Shown here: positions 1-9,386 of the stretch, piece by piece
How the letters are laid out: each line of letters opens with the position of its first letter
Numbering within the stretch: the first letter of the stretch is position 1
NCBI RefSeq assembly: GCF_006439015.1
Contig: NZ_RCZG01000001.1
Span: forward strand, 620,001-684,000
DNA: 64,000 bases
Reading direction: 5' to 3'
Source of the DNA: Mycolicibacterium hodleri
Lineage (GTDB): Bacteria > Actinomycetota > Actinomycetes > Mycobacteriales > Mycobacteriaceae
Notes under the pieces: model-generated
Told to the model about the DNA's origin: nothing
Databases searched by the model: none
Seen by the model: the letters and a program-made list of their open reading frames with translations, nothing else
Made by a program: the position numbers and the translations under genes

Positions 1-2
1 GA

Positions 3-419
3 CTTCCGGCCATCAGCGCCGCGCTCGAGGCGATGGCGAAGGACACGGTTGGGCTGGCCTTCATCGAGGTCAGCGGCCCCGATGATGAGATCGAGCTGGT
101 TGCACCCGAGGGTGTTCAGATCCGGTGGATCTATCGCGAAGGACGAGCTGACCTGGTGTCCGAGGATCGGGCAGGGGACCACGCGCCACTGATCGTCGCC
201 GTCAAGGAAGCCCAGTGGCTGCCGGGACAGGTGCAGGTCTTCATCCATGGCGAAGCGCAGGCCGTCATGCACAACCTGCGGCCCTACGTCCGCAAGGAGC
301 GCGGCGTAGACGCCAAATGGGCGTCGATATCCGGCTATTGGCGGCGCGGCCGGACCGAGGAGACCTTCCGGCAGTGGAAGGCCGAGCTGGCAAAAGCGGA
401 GTCCGGGCCCGCGGGGTGA
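3..419 (+). CDS. Siderophore-interacting protein, C-terminal part (cut by window edge)
   Basis: The reading frame is open from the left edge, so the N-terminal FAD-binding part lies outside the window. The visible 138 residues match the C-terminal NAD(P)H-binding half of the siderophore-interacting protein (ViuB/SIP) family: an LPAI-A-LE helix at the edge, the strand AFIEV, and the family's RKERGVD...[10 protein letters not shown] ending. Family members reduce ferric siderophores in the cytoplasm to release iron. The ATG at 33 is internal because the matching sequence starts before it. The stop lies 23 bases before the next gene. Function is inferred from family resemblance only. Confidence 0.8.
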   Translation, partial: LPAISAALEAMAKDTVGLAFIEVSGPDDEIELVAPEGVQIRWIYREGRADLVSEDRAGDHAPLIVAVKEAQWLPGQVQVFIHGEAQAVMHNLRPYVRKERGVDAKWASISGYWRRGRTEETFRQWKAELAKAESGPAG

Positions 420-442
420 CCACGGGCTGGCACCCTTGCCCC

Positions 443-1621
443 ATGGCATTCGGTGACTACCAACTCGAGATCTACCTCCAGGGCCTGTCGGGCGTCCTGC
501 CCTCCCATCCGATGGCATTTGCGGAACTGGAGGCCAAGGCGCAGGCCGCCATGTCGCCGTCGCTGTGGTCCTACGTGGCCGGCGGCGCGGGAGATGAGCG
601 CACCCAGCGCGTCAACGTCACGGCCTTCGAACGGTGGGGGGTGATGCCGCGAATGTTCGTGGGCGCCAAGGAACGAGACGTCTCCGTCGACCTGTTCGGA
701 CTGACGCTGCCGTCGCCGGTATTCATGGCGCCGATCGGCGTCATCGGCCTCTGCGCTCAGGACGGCCACGGTGATATCGCCGCTGCCAAGGCGGCCGCCC
801 GCACTGGCGTCCCGATGGTGGTGTCGACGCTGACGTCCGACCCGTTGGAGCAGGTGGCCGCCGAGTTCGGGGACACGCCTGGCTTCTTCCAGCTGTACAC
901 CCCGACCGACCGCGACCTGGCCGCCAGCCTGGTCTCGCGGGCTGAGGCGGCGGGCTATCGGGGCATCGTCGTCACACTGGACACCTGGGTGCCCGGGTGG
1001 CGGCCGCGCGACCTCTCGACGTCGAACTTCCCGCAGCTCCGCGGACACTGCCTCTCGAACTACACAAGCGACCCCGTGTTCCGGGCCTCGCTGGCGCAGA
1101 CACCCGAAGAAAATCCCCAGGCTGCGATCTTGAAGTGGATCTCGGTGTTCGGCAATTCGCTGGCTTGGGACGACCTGCCGTGGCTGCGATCCCTGACGAA
1201 ACTTCCGCTTCTGGTGAAGGGCATCCAACACCCCGACGACGCCCGCCGCGCGATCGACGGCGGCGTCGACGGCATCTATTGCAGCAATCACGGGGGCCGG
1301 CAGGCCAACGGTGGGTTGCCCGCGATCGACTGCCTATCGGGAGTGGTCGACGCGGCCAAGGGCGTACCGGTGCTGTTCGATTCCGGCATCCGCAGCGGCG
1401 CCGACATCGTCAAGGCGTTGGCCCTTGGAGCCACTGCCGTTGGGATCGGGCGTCCGTATGCCTACGGGCTCGCGCTCGGCGGCGCCGACGGCATCGTGCA
1501 CGTGCTACGGTCCCTGCTCGCCGAGGCCGACCTCATCATGGGTATCGACGGATATGCCTCACTCAAGGACCTCGTCCCGGAGGCCCTGCGTCGCGTCGAG
1601 TCCATGGAGGTGTCCCGGTGA
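443..1621 (+). CDS. FMN-dependent lactate 2-monooxygenase-like alpha-hydroxy acid oxidase
   Basis: A 392-residue protein closely resembling, as I recall it, M. smegmatis lactate 2-monooxygenase from the N-terminal [12 protein letters not shown] onward. That enzyme converts L-lactate and O2 to acetate, CO2 and water. The TIM-barrel alpha-hydroxy-acid fold is clear: APIGV near residue 95, [13 protein letters not shown] near 180, and the active-site CSNHGGRQ with His283 as base and Arg286 binding the carboxylate, then [13 protein letters not shown] for FMN phosphate. ATG 443 is chosen because the homology begins there; the open frame extends upstream to 215 without similarity. The stop overlaps the next gene's GTG by 4 bases, so the two are probably translationally coupled. 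The substrate could be another 2-hydroxy acid. Confidence 0.88.
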   Translation: MAFGDYQLEIYLQGLSGVLPSHPMAFAELEAKAQAAMSPSLWSYVAGGAGDERTQRVNVTAFERWGVMPRMFVGAKERDVSVDLFGLTLPSPVFMAPIGVIGLCAQDGHGDIAAAKAAARTGVPMVVSTLTSDPLEQVAAEFGDTPGFFQLYTPTDRDLAASLVSRAEAAGYRGIVVTLDTWVPGWRPRDLSTSNFPQLRGHCLSNYTSDPVFRASLAQTPEENPQAAILKWISVFGNSLAWDDLPWLRSLTKLPLLVKGIQHPDDARRAIDGGVDGIYCSNHGGRQANGGLPAIDCLSGVVDAAKGVPVLFDSGIRSGADIVKALALGATAVGIGRPYAYGLALGGADGIVHVLRSLLAEADLIMGIDGYASLKDLVPEALRRVESMEVSR

Positions 1622-2775
1622 AGGCCGTGAGCTGTCTCGACGGAAACCTCGAGGTCATCGATCTTCCGGCCCCCCAGCCGCAGAAGGGCCAACTGGTCCT
1701 CGAGGTGAAGCGGTGCGGAATCTGTGGTTCCGACCTCCATGCCAGGCACCACGCGGGCGAGCTGGAGGGCGTGATGGCGGCCGTCGGCTACCCGGACTTC
1801 TTGCGGTCCGATACGCCGGTCGTGATGGGTCACGAATTCTCCGGTGAGGTCGCCGAACGCGGCCGCGGGGTCGCCAAGGAGTTCAAGGTCGGCACGCTCG
1901 TCACCTCGTTTCCGTTGATACGGGCCAGCGGCGGCGTACACCTCACGGGCCTGTCCCCGCAGGCGCCCGGGGGATACGCGGAGCAGGTCGTCGCCGAAGC
2001 GGCGATGAGCTTCGTGGTCCCGAACGGACTGTCGGCCGACGTCGCCGCATTGACCGAACCGATGGCTGTAGCGCTGCACGCCGTGCGCCGCAGTGAGATC
2101 GGCAAGGGCGACGTCGCGATCGTGATCGGTTGCGGTCCCGTGGGGCTCGCCGTCATCAGTCACCTCAAGGCCGCCGGGGTGAAGACCGTCGTCGCGAGCG
2201 ACTTCTCCTCCGGCAGAAGGGCACTCGCGTCCCGCTGCGGGGCCGACGTCGTCGTCGATCCGGCAGTCGATTCACCCTACGAGCGGGCGAACACCAAGGG
2301 TGTAATCACGAAGGCGCCGGATCTCTACGAGCTGGGCATGGGTTCGATGGAGAAGCTGCGCAAGCTACCGGGATGGTCCCACGTCTATCGGGCGGCAGAC
2401 GCGCTCGGCGCGGCAGCCCCCAAGCGGCCGGTGATCTTCGAATGTGTCGGTGTCCCAGGCATGATCGACGGCGTCGTCGGAGCGGCGCCGCTCAACTCAC
2501 GCGTCGTCGTGGTGGGTGTCTGCATGGGTGAGGACAAGATGCGGCCCGCGATGGCGATCGCCAAGGAGGTCGACCTACGATTCGTATTCGGTTACACGCC
2601 ACTGGAATTCCGCAACACCCTGCACATGCTGGCCGACGGCAAGGTCGACGGTAGGCCGCTGCTCACCGGCACCGTCGGACTGGACGGGGTCGAGAACGCG
2701 TTCGATGCCCTCGGGGATCCCGAGACGCACGCCAAGATCATGATTGATCCCGCCAGCGCTGCGACCGCTCCCTGA
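1618..2775 (+). CDS. Zinc-binding alcohol dehydrogenase family protein
   Basis: A 385-residue medium-chain dehydrogenase. Catalytic-zinc residues are visible as CGICGSDLH (Cys36) and GHE at 71-73; the Rossmann motif is GCGPVGLAV near residue 170. The four-cysteine lobe for structural zinc is missing: the stretch after GHE has no cysteines. The GTG start overlaps the previous stop (GTGA), so it forms an operon with the lactate-monooxygenase-like gene and may act on a related alcohol or hydroxy-acid substrate. An insertion around residues 220-265 ([10 protein letters not shown] to YRAADALG) lies between the Rossmann core and the C-terminal half. The exact substrate cannot be read from sequence. 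Confidence 0.85.
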   Translation: MKAVSCLDGNLEVIDLPAPQPQKGQLVLEVKRCGICGSDLHARHHAGELEGVMAAVGYPDFLRSDTPVVMGHEFSGEVAERGRGVAKEFKVGTLVTSFPLIRASGGVHLTGLSPQAPGGYAEQVVAEAAMSFVVPNGLSADVAALTEPMAVALHAVRRSEIGKGDVAIVIGCGPVGLAVISHLKAAGVKTVVASDFSSGRRALASRCGADVVVDPAVDSPYERANTKGVITKAPDLYELGMGSMEKLRKLPGWSHVYRAADALGAAAPKRPVIFECVGVPGMIDGVVGAAPLNSRVVVVGVCMGEDKMRPAMAIAKEVDLRFVFGYTPLEFRNTLHMLADGKVDGRPLLTGTVGLDGVENAFDALGDPETHAKIMIDPASAATAP

Positions 2776-2798
2776 TCGCTTTCTCTTGTGCCGCGCGC

Positions 2799-5147
2799 TT
2801 ATGGCCCTGGTCGAGGGCCCTGCGGCTGCGACTCTGGCGGAATTGGTGAAGCCAGTGACGGGGGCGGCGCTGGGAGAGGCGACGGTGCTCCCGGCGGCGG
2901 CGGTGGGGGTAGTGGAGTCAAGGTGACCGGGGAGAAGCCCGGTACGCCGATGACCAGTCCACCCGGTGGGGGTGCCTGAGACGTCGGAGTCTCGGGCTCC
3001 GGAGCAGTCGAGTTGGTCGTCGTTGGGTCGGAGGTCGGAGTGGGCGTACTCGACGTCTCCTCGACGACTTCTGGGACGGATACCAGAATGGAGGGTGCAG
3101 CCGTTTCCGGATCCTCCTGGTACTGGTTGGTCTGTTGCGGTTCGGGGGCAGCGGGTGGCTGCCCGTTGATCAGGTGCCCACGCGTCACGGTGCCGGTCAG
3201 CGTCGCCCAACCTCGGTCGCCGCCCATCGTCGCACCGAGGCCGCACGACAGCTGACGGCTACCCGCCAGCCAACTCGCCGGTGAGATGGTGCCGTACCGC
3301 ACCGTGAGTCCGGTGGCGTTCAACGTGACACCTGGGAGATAGGCGTCTGCCATCTTCGTGCAGGCCTTCTCGAGGAAGTCGTCCTGCGCGGTCGGGGTGG
3401 GCGGCGGGCTCGAGAACTCCTCGCCCACGTTCACGGTGCCGGTGATCTCAATCGCGTGGGGAGCCGCGCAGTCAACGGGGCTTTCGGTCGGTTGGTTGGT
3501 GGTCGAGTCGATGCCCAGGCACGTGCCGGTCGACCACACCTTGGACTGATCATATTGCGCGACTTGACCTTTGAAGGGAACCGGCTGGCCGTCGGGGCCG
3601 AGCAGTTCCAACCCGCAGAGGAGCTGCTCTGAATCGTTCAGTGATGTCGCCGCGTTGCCCGGCCAGAGCGCCGCAATGGTGTACTTGCCGGTGGGGTCGT
3701 AGCGGTTGCCGAGGTAACGCTGTACCGCCAGCTGGCAGGGCGCTTGCCCACCGTTGATCTTGAACGAGTTCGCGACCTCGAACATGTGCTCGTCGGCGCA
3801 GTCGACGACGGACGGCTGACGCGTGTCGCCGTTCGGCCAACTGAGGCATGCGCCACCTCCGACGTCGCCGAAGACGGCGTCGGCCCGGCGGCTCTCGGTG
3901 GCGTTCACGGTGTTGGTGCCGGGTCCGGTGTCGTCGCCGGTCATACCCAGGACCGCGATGACGCCGCCCACCAGAAGGCCTGCGAGCACCGGTGACAACA
4001 CTCGGCGTGCCGGTGCGCCTTGGAGAAGGCGCCGTCGTGACCCCGCGGATGGCGGCGGAGCCGGGCTTTCATCATCCGACCCCTCCGGCGTGCTCGGGTC
4101 GTGCCCGGTAGGCAGGCCCGTCAAGGACAGGAACACGTCGTCGAGCGACGGCCTGCGCAACGCGACGTCGGCCAGTTCGATGTTCGTAGCGCTCAGCAGC
4201 GACATCGCCTCGAGAAGGGTGTTGGCGCCCCCCGGAGCAGGAACGGTGACACGATCCGAGTCTGGTCTCAGTGCTGCCCTGTTCTGCTCAGGAAGGAGCG
4301 GTCCGAGCGCCTCGGCAACAGCCTCAAGATCCTTGGGATCCTGCGGCACGACCTCGCAGTAACTCCCGCCGGTGCGCTCCTTGAGCTCGTTGGCAGTTCC
4401 CTCGGCGACGACGACCCCGTGATCAATCACAATGATCCGATCACTGAGGGCGTCGGCCTCCTCGAGATACTGCGTGGTCAGCAGCGTCGCAATACCGCGG
4501 CTCTTGAACTGGGTCACCAGGTCCCAGATGGTTTGCCTGCTGCGAGGATCCAGCCCCGTGGTGGGCTCGTCGAGAAACACCACTGCAGGTGGGACCACCA
4601 AGCCGCAGGCGATGTCGATCCGCCTGCGCATCCCGCCCGAGTAGGTGCCCAGACGGCGATCGGCCGCGTAGACCAGATCGAACTCGTGGAGGAGCTCATC
4701 GGCTCTCGACCGGGCCTCCGACGCACGCAGATCCTGTAACCGTCCGAACAAAACCAAGTTCTCCCGACCGGTGAGCATCTCGTCGAGTGCCACGTGCTGC
4801 CCGGTGACCATGATCGATTGACGTACCGCGGCCGCCTCCGACACCACGTCGTAACCGGCAACGCTCGCATGTCCGCGGTCCGGCGTCGTGAGAGTCGACA
4901 GGATGTTCACCGTGGTGGTCTTGCCCGCGCCGTTGGGTCCAAGTAGCGCAACGACTTCGCCAGGCTCGACTACGAAGCTCACGTCGCGCAGCGCACGAAG
5001 GCCACCGAACGACTTGCCGAGGTTCTTGACGACCACGCTCGGGCCATCGGCGCCCAACCGACGCTCCCGAACACCGATCGCCGCTGGGCCGAACTTCGCC
5101 GTGGCGGGTCCGGCCGCAGGGCCCACCGCGCCGAGTTCGCCAACCAT
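2799..5147 (-). CDS. DrrA-like ABC ATPase fused to transmembrane helix and two septum-formation domains
   Basis: One uninterrupted 782-residue frame. Residues about 35-350 form a DrrA-type ABC ATPase: Walker A GPNGAGKT near 70, signature YSGGMRRR, Walker B VVFLDEP, and the DrrA-type switch TTQYLEEAD with Gln where most ABC ATPases have His. A Ser/Pro linker and one membrane helix (about 388-408, VLAGLLVGGVIAVLGM) follow. Then come two cysteine-containing domains (ACLSWPNGD...VDCADEHMFEV and TCLGIDST...VDCAAPHAIEI) of the Septum_form type found in Rv3835-like proteins, and a Pro-rich tail of about 110 residues. No permease gene is adjacent, unlike drrAB operons. ATG 5147 is preferred; TTG at 5156 is also in frame, and neither has a clear Shine-Dalgarno. 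The two halves would lie on opposite sides of the membrane. Confidence 0.85.
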   Translation of the reverse strand: MVGELGAVGPAAGPATAKFGPAAIGVRERRLGADGPSVVVKNLGKSFGGLRALRDVSFVVEPGEVVALLGPNGAGKTTTVNILSTLTTPDRGHASVAGYDVVSEAAAVRQSIMVTGQHVALDEMLTGRENLVLFGRLQDLRASEARSRADELLHEFDLVYAADRRLGTYSGGMRRRIDIACGLVVPPAVVFLDEPTTGLDPRSRQTIWDLVTQFKSRGIATLLTTQYLEEADALSDRIIVIDHGVVVAEGTANELKERTGGSYCEVVPQDPKDLEAVAEALGPLLPEQNRAALRPDSDRVTVPAPGGANTLLEAMSLLSATNIELADVALRRPSLDDVFLSLTGLPTGHDPSTPEGSDDESPAPPPSAGSRRRLLQGAPARRVLSPVLAGLLVGGVIAVLGMTGDDTGPGTNTVNATESRRADAVFGDVGGGACLSWPNGDTRQPSVVDCADEHMFEVANSFKINGGQAPCQLAVQRYLGNRYDPTGKYTIAALWPGNAATSLNDSEQLLCGLELLGPDGQPVPFKGQVAQYDQSKVWSTGTCLGIDSTTNQPTESPVDCAAPHAIEITGTVNVGEEFSSPPPTPTAQDDFLEKACTKMADAYLPGVTLNATGLTVRYGTISPASWLAGSRQLSCGLGATMGGDRGWATLTGTVTRGHLINGQPPAAPEPQQTNQYQEDPETAAPSILVSVPEVVEETSSTPTPTSDPTTTNSTAPEPETPTSQAPPPGGLVIGVPGFSPVTLTPLPPPPPPGAPSPLPAPPPSLASPIPPESQPQGPRPGP

Positions 5148-5382
5148 GGAGAACAACGATTACATACGGGGTTCGGTACTGGGGCATTGCGGGTGTGGGA
5201 AGTCTCCATATCGTGTCGTCCCCGTAATCGTCGCTGCAAAAACCGGTCGTGCACGGGCCGCGGGTGCGCACCCTGGCTCGTCGGCAAGCGAGCGACTGGA
5301 AGATGCGAGGTGAAATCGGCCCTTCCTTCGGCGGTTTGCTGCAGACTGGCTGGCCGTCGCCGGTGCCCAGTGGCTCGAACGC

Positions 5383-5388
5383 TAGAGT
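5383..5388 (+). promoter_or_regulatory. Probable -10 box (TAGAGT) of the flavoprotein gene
   Basis: TAGAGT fits the mycobacterial TAnnnT -10 pattern and ends 7 nt before the in-frame GTG at 5396, the geometry of a leaderless transcript. No convincing -35 is seen. Confidence 0.45.
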
Positions 5389-5395
5389 TGCCCGC

Positions 5396-6889
5396 GTGGC
5401 GGTCTCCTCACGTGCGGACGAGATGTCGACCGTCACCGACAGCTGTGACGTGTGCATCGTCGGCGCCGGTCTTGCTGGCATGAACGCCCTATTCGTGGCG
5501 GCCCAGTACACCAGCCGCGACCAGCGCATCATTCTGATCGACCGGCGGGAACGCCTCGGTGGCATGTGGGTCGACACCTACCCGTACGTCCGTCTGCACC
5601 AGCCTCACCCCATGTTCACCGCCGGCGACATTCGCTGGACCCTGGATCGCGATCGCGATCGCGGCCGCGGCTACCTGGCGACCCAGCCCGAAATTCTCGA
5701 TCACTTCGAGCATTGTCTCGACGTCATCCGGCAGCACGCCACGGTCGAGGTATTGCTCGGCTGCGAGATGGAGTCAGACACGGAGGCAGACGGCGTCGTG
5801 CGCCTCACCTGCCGGACCGCCGACGGTCGACGACGGGTGATCACGACGCCGCGTTTGATCAAGGCCTCCGGGTTCGCAGTGACACCCAACGACCCCCTCG
5901 AGATTCGCAGCGACGCGGTGCACTCGGTTTCGCCTGACTTCTGTGACATGAGTGCAGGAGAGATCGGGGCCAGCGATGCGCCCGTCTGGGTGATCGGCGG
6001 CGGCAAGACCGGAATGGACACCTGCCACGCCTTGATCGCATCTCAGCCCGGCCGTGAAGTGAACCTGGTTGCCGGGTCCGGCACGTTCTTTCTCAATCGG
6101 GACAGGGCCTTTCCGGCCGGGGCGCGGCGGTGGTGGTCCGGGACCATGCCGAGCGCCTCGGGCGCTCAGATGCTGAGCCGGTTCGATGGGACGAACGAAC
6201 GAGAGGCGGGTGATTGGTTCCGCAATGCGCACGGAACGTGGCCGACCGCCGCCGCCGACAGCTATGTACTGGGCATCATGTCCGAAGGTGAGAGCCGCGC
6301 CATCGCCGCGGGCCTGAGTCACGTCGTGATGGATCGCTTCGTCGACGTGGTCGATGGGCAGGGCTCACCACTCATGCGAATGGGCAGCGGGGCCACACGG
6401 CCTGTGACCCCCGGTAGCTGGATCGTCAACTGCACCGGTTACGTGTTGCAGGACGACATGCCGTACGAGCCGTTCATCTCCCCTGGTGGTTGCGTGCTGT
6501 CGATTCAACCGCGCTCTGCGACAATGCATCTGACGTCATTCATGGCCTACTTCATGACCCACATGCTGTTCCTCGGCAAGCTGGCCGATACTCCGGTCTA
6601 TGAACTCGACGCGGTCGAGCTTCGCCGCAAGTCGAAGCTCGCGCTGCCGTTCGGACTTCTGGTCGTGGCGCAGTACAACCTCAGCGTGATGTACGACGAA
6701 CTGCCGACGCGCGTCTTTCTGGAATGTGGACTCAACGTCGACCGCTGGTATCCGCTGCTCCGGCAAATGATGGGATCGGTGCGGTTCGTGACCACTCATC
6801 GCCGCGACCGGGCGAGTGCCAAGCGCACCCTCGACACCCTGCGCGAGCGATTCGACCTACGTTGCGGGCCTTTGGCACCGACGACGTGA
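5396..6889 (+). CDS. NAD(P)/FAD-dependent oxidoreductase, flavin monooxygenase-like
   Basis: A 497-residue flavoprotein. The FAD-binding Rossmann motif GAGLAG is at about residues 21-26 with the ERLGGMW segment after it, and a second dinucleotide motif, GGGKTG, is near 200, the layout of class B flavin monooxygenases and related oxidoreductases. The Baeyer-Villiger fingerprint FxGxxxHxxxWP is not evident, so Baeyer-Villiger activity should not be assumed. GTG 5396 is chosen for its leaderless promoter geometry; ATG 5423 is the alternative, and the upstream open frame to 5249 shows no similarity. A low-complexity DRDRDRGRG stretch is encoded by repeated GATCGC hexamers near 5645-5665. It is divergent from the ABC fusion gene. 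Substrate unknown. Confidence 0.75.
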   Translation: MAVSSRADEMSTVTDSCDVCIVGAGLAGMNALFVAAQYTSRDQRIILIDRRERLGGMWVDTYPYVRLHQPHPMFTAGDIRWTLDRDRDRGRGYLATQPEILDHFEHCLDVIRQHATVEVLLGCEMESDTEADGVVRLTCRTADGRRRVITTPRLIKASGFAVTPNDPLEIRSDAVHSVSPDFCDMSAGEIGASDAPVWVIGGGKTGMDTCHALIASQPGREVNLVAGSGTFFLNRDRAFPAGARRWWSGTMPSASGAQMLSRFDGTNEREAGDWFRNAHGTWPTAAADSYVLGIMSEGESRAIAAGLSHVVMDRFVDVVDGQGSPLMRMGSGATRPVTPGSWIVNCTGYVLQDDMPYEPFISPGGCVLSIQPRSATMHLTSFMAYFMTHMLFLGKLADTPVYELDAVELRRKSKLALPFGLLVVAQYNLSVMYDELPTRVFLECGLNVDRWYPLLRQMMGSVRFVTTHRRDRASAKRTLDTLRERFDLRCGPLAPTT

Positions 6890-6909
6890 AACGTTGCCGC
6901 AATCCATCG

Positions 6910-7452
6910 TCACCTGGACCGAAGTGCCCGCCGCGCATGTGACCAGAAGGGGAGCCCGGCGATTACCGTTGCACCGGTTGCGATCACGGTGATCGCGACG
7001 TCCACGCTCTTGCGGCCGTCGGACTTCCAGTAGACGTTCTTGAGGTCGAGCAGAAGAGCCAATTCGTCGACGATCAAAGCCAGCGACGACCCGTAGGCAA
7101 CGGCGGTGGCTGGATGGCGGCGGCGTTCCTCGGATCCCCGTAGGCCCACCCCTCCGACCACGCCCAGCACTGCGATGCCGATGTTGTAGTGATGGAAGTG
7201 TCGGCCGCCGAAACTCATCCCGCCGCCCTTGGGGCCGTGGCCATCTCGGATCCAATGCGTCAGGATCCGGACCCCCGCGAACGTCGCGGTGAACGCTGTC
7301 CAGGAGAGGACCAGCGATTGCGTGGCAGGATTGAGACGGGCGTGCCACTCTTTCTTCACCCGAGACCAACGCCCGCGCAAATCTGGGCCGTCGCCAGAAG
7401 GGTCGAGCCGACGGTGCTCGGGAGAGGATGTCGTCGGCGTCGGGACTGCCAT
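6910..7452 (-). CDS. Conserved integral membrane protein of unknown function
   Basis: About 180 residues with several hydrophobic segments ([69 protein letters not shown]) and a His-rich loop, [10 protein letters not shown] do not recognise a named family. ATG 7452 is chosen because GGGGAG lies about 10 nt upstream; the frame runs on to 7584 only through the low-complexity GACATC repeat, which would give an implausible MSMSMSMS start. It converges with the flavoprotein gene, with only 20 bases between the stops. Confidence 0.65.
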   Translation of the reverse strand: MAVPTPTTSSPEHRRLDPSGDGPDLRGRWSRVKKEWHARLNPATQSLVLSWTAFTATFAGVRILTHWIRDGHGPKGGGMSFGGRHFHHYNIGIAVLGVVGGVGLRGSEERRRHPATAVAYGSSLALIVDELALLLDLKNVYWKSDGRKSVDVAITVIATGATVIAGLPFWSHARRALRSR

Positions 7453-7560
7453 TGAGTTCGCTCCCCACGAAATGCACCGGCGCACCTCATTGTCCAACGT
7501 AACGCCGACGGGAACGCGTTGCGGCACCCTCGCCTGCCGATGTCCTGCGAGTGTGCTGTT

Positions 7561-7588
7561 CGACATCGACATCGACATCGACATCGAC
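7561..7588 (+). repeat. Tandem hexamer repeat (CGACAT)4
   Basis: Four exact copies of the hexamer CGACAT followed by CGAC, in the divergent gap between the membrane protein (start 7452, minus strand) and xerC (start 7703). The same hexamer is duplicated inside the decayed nucleoside hydrolase near 58.06 kb. It may be a slippage-prone simple repeat in promoter DNA. Confidence 0.8.
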
Positions 7589-7702
7589 GGCGGTGACGGT
7601 TTCGCAGCTGAGGCCGCGCGGCCAGGTCACCGTGCGGTCTCGAAACGGCGACACGTGTCAGACCCGAATACGACGGCGGCACGGGTCTGCCAACGTAGGG
7701 GA

Positions 7703-8617
7703 GTGGCAGTTGCGGTCGAGGCGGTCCTCGAGGAGTTCGACGAGTACCTCGCGCTGCAACGCGGTCGGTCGGAGCACACGCGCCGCGCCTACCTCGGCGA
7801 TCTGCGCTCGCTGTTCGGCTTTCTTGCCGAGCGAACGCCCGACCCAGCGTTGGAGCGACTCACGCTGCCGATACTGCGGACGTGGCTCTCGAGCCAGGCT
7901 GCGGCGGGGGCCGCGCGGACGACGCTGGCGCGGCGGACTTCGGCGGTGAAGACGTTCACCGCGTGGGCCTCGCGACGCGGATTGGTGGACGGGGATCCCG
8001 CGGCGCGTCTACAAGTGCCAAGGGCCCATCGCACCCTGCCGGCGGTGCTACGCCAGGACCAGGCGCTTGACGCCATGGAAGCCGCGACTTCCGGTGCACA
8101 GCAGGGGGATCCGCTCGCGCTGCGCGACCGGCTGATCGTCGAGATGTTGTACGCCACGGGGATTCGCGTCAGCGAGCTCTGTGGGCTCGACGTCGACGAC
8201 GTCGACGTCGGCAGACGCGTACTGCGGGTGCTCGGCAAGGGGAACAAGCAGCGCACGGTCCCGTTCGGCGAACCCGCGTTGCGGTCGTTCACCTCGTGGC
8301 TCGCCGATGGCAGGCCCGCGTTGGTCACCTCGGACTCGGGACCCGCATTGTTGCTCGGGGCGCGAGGCGGGCGCATCGACCCGCGCCAGGCCCGCACCGT
8401 TGTGCACCAGACGATGGCGGCCGTCGATGGAGCACCCGACATCGGCCCGCACGGGCTTCGTCACAGTGCCGCGACGCACCTGCTCGAAGGTGGGGCGGAT
8501 CTCCGCGTCGTCCAGGAACTGCTGGGACATTCGAGCCTGGCCACCACCCAGCTCTATACGCACGTCACCGTCGCCCGACTGCGTGCGGTCCACGATCAGG
8601 CGCATCCACGGGCTTGA
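7703..8617 (+). CDS. xerC: Tyrosine recombinase XerC
   Basis: A 304-residue site-specific recombinase that resolves chromosome dimers at dif together with XerD. The N-terminal SAM-like domain begins [15 protein letters not shown]. The catalytic tyrosine-recombinase set is complete: Arg in [13 protein letters not shown], Lys in [20 protein letters not shown], and the nucleophile Tyr in TTQLYTHV. The sequence closely follows M. tuberculosis XerC (Rv2894c) as I recall it. GTG 7703 has TAGGGGA just upstream; the open frame starting at 7229 is antisense to the neighbouring gene and is ignored. The 3' end overlaps the convergent M23 peptidase gene by 53 bases. Confidence 0.93.
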   Translation: MAVAVEAVLEEFDEYLALQRGRSEHTRRAYLGDLRSLFGFLAERTPDPALERLTLPILRTWLSSQAAAGAARTTLARRTSAVKTFTAWASRRGLVDGDPAARLQVPRAHRTLPAVLRQDQALDAMEAATSGAQQGDPLALRDRLIVEMLYATGIRVSELCGLDVDDVDVGRRVLRVLGKGNKQRTVPFGEPALRSFTSWLADGRPALVTSDSGPALLLGARGGRIDPRQARTVVHQTMAAVDGAPDIGPHGLRHSAATHLLEGGADLRVVQELLGHSSLATTQLYTHVTVARLRAVHDQAHPRA

Positions 8618-9089
8618 GCCGGATCGGGGTGGTGACCGCCAGCCCGATCGGGTCGACGTAGTCGGCACGTGACGACGGGCCCCACATCGCACCCCAATGC
8701 AGGCAGGCGGGAGCTCCGCAGCCGGAGTGTCCGGCGACCAGCGTCCCGACCACATCACCGGAGTCGACGAGTTGTCCCACTCGGACGACGGCCCGCACGG
8801 GTTCGTAGCTAGTGCGCAGGCCACCCGGGCGAGCGATCGACACCAGGGGTCGGCCTGCCAGCTCGCCGGCGAAGACGACGGTCCCCGGTGCAGCCACATA
8901 TACGGTCTGACCCGGGCTTCCGAGGAGGTCTACGCCTCGGTGGCCCCGATTCCAGTTGGGTGACGGCGCGTCGAACGTCCGAAGCACGTCTGGTCGTGGT
9001 CGGAGCGGCCAGTCCAGGCGGCCGTTGTCGGCGGACGCTGGTGCGGCCAGCGCGATGCCGACCGCGAGCACCGCTGCGACGAACTTCAT
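8565..9089 (-). CDS. Secreted M23-family peptidase-like protein (Rv2891-like)
   Basis: A 174-residue protein with a signal peptide (hydrophobic about 3-15, cleavage near APASA-DN). The M23/LytM region shows the first zinc motif, GHRGVDL (HxxxD), and [20 protein letters not shown]. The second zinc motif, normally HxH, reads CLHWG, so its first His is Cys; this resembles my memory of Rv2891 and may mean altered or no peptidase activity. Predicted target is peptidoglycan in the periplasm. Its position between xerC and rpsB matches the M. tuberculosis order. Its last 53 bases overlap xerC on the opposite strand. Confidence 0.82.
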   Translation of the reverse strand: MKFVAAVLAVGIALAAPASADNGRLDWPLRPRPDVLRTFDAPSPNWNRGHRGVDLLGSPGQTVYVAAPGTVVFAGELAGRPLVSIARPGGLRTSYEPVRAVVRVGQLVDSGDVVGTLVAGHSGCGAPACLHWGAMWGPSSRADYVDPIGLAVTTPIRLKPVDAPDRGPHAVGRR

Positions 9090-9187
9090 CCGCCCAGTTC
9101 AACGCGCTGCCGTCCGGAGGGGAAGGGCCTCCGTGCGCATCTGTGGATAACGCGGCCCGGGTGGACGAAGCATGCATGTCAACGGTG

Positions 9188-9193
9188 TAAACT
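9188..9193 (+). promoter_or_regulatory. Candidate -10 box (TAAACT) upstream of rpsB
   Basis: TAAACT, immediately preceded by TG, is the best TAnnnT match in the 297-bp gap before rpsB. If used, the rpsB leader would be about 185 nt. Two overlapping hairpins follow directly (arms 9194-9198/9204-9208 and 9197-9202/9214-9219). No good -35 is seen, so this is tentative. Confidence 0.3.
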
Positions 9194-9386
9194 CGGACCC
9201 GCAGTCCGCGTAAGCGGGTTGACTTCGCGCGCCTGTGCCGCGGCCCCGTACCTCCAGGGTTGCACACGCATGCCGGGCGGTCCCGCCTCGAGCCATTCGA
9301 GAACGGGTCCGGCATGCAACGGGCGCCAGGGTTCGGCCGTCACCCGACGCCGAACGACAACCGTCGACAAGAGGACAAAGCCAATC

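Noticed and set aside
7561..7588. dif-like site near xerC
   Set aside because: A simple hexamer repeat lacks the inverted 11-bp arms of a Xer recombination site.
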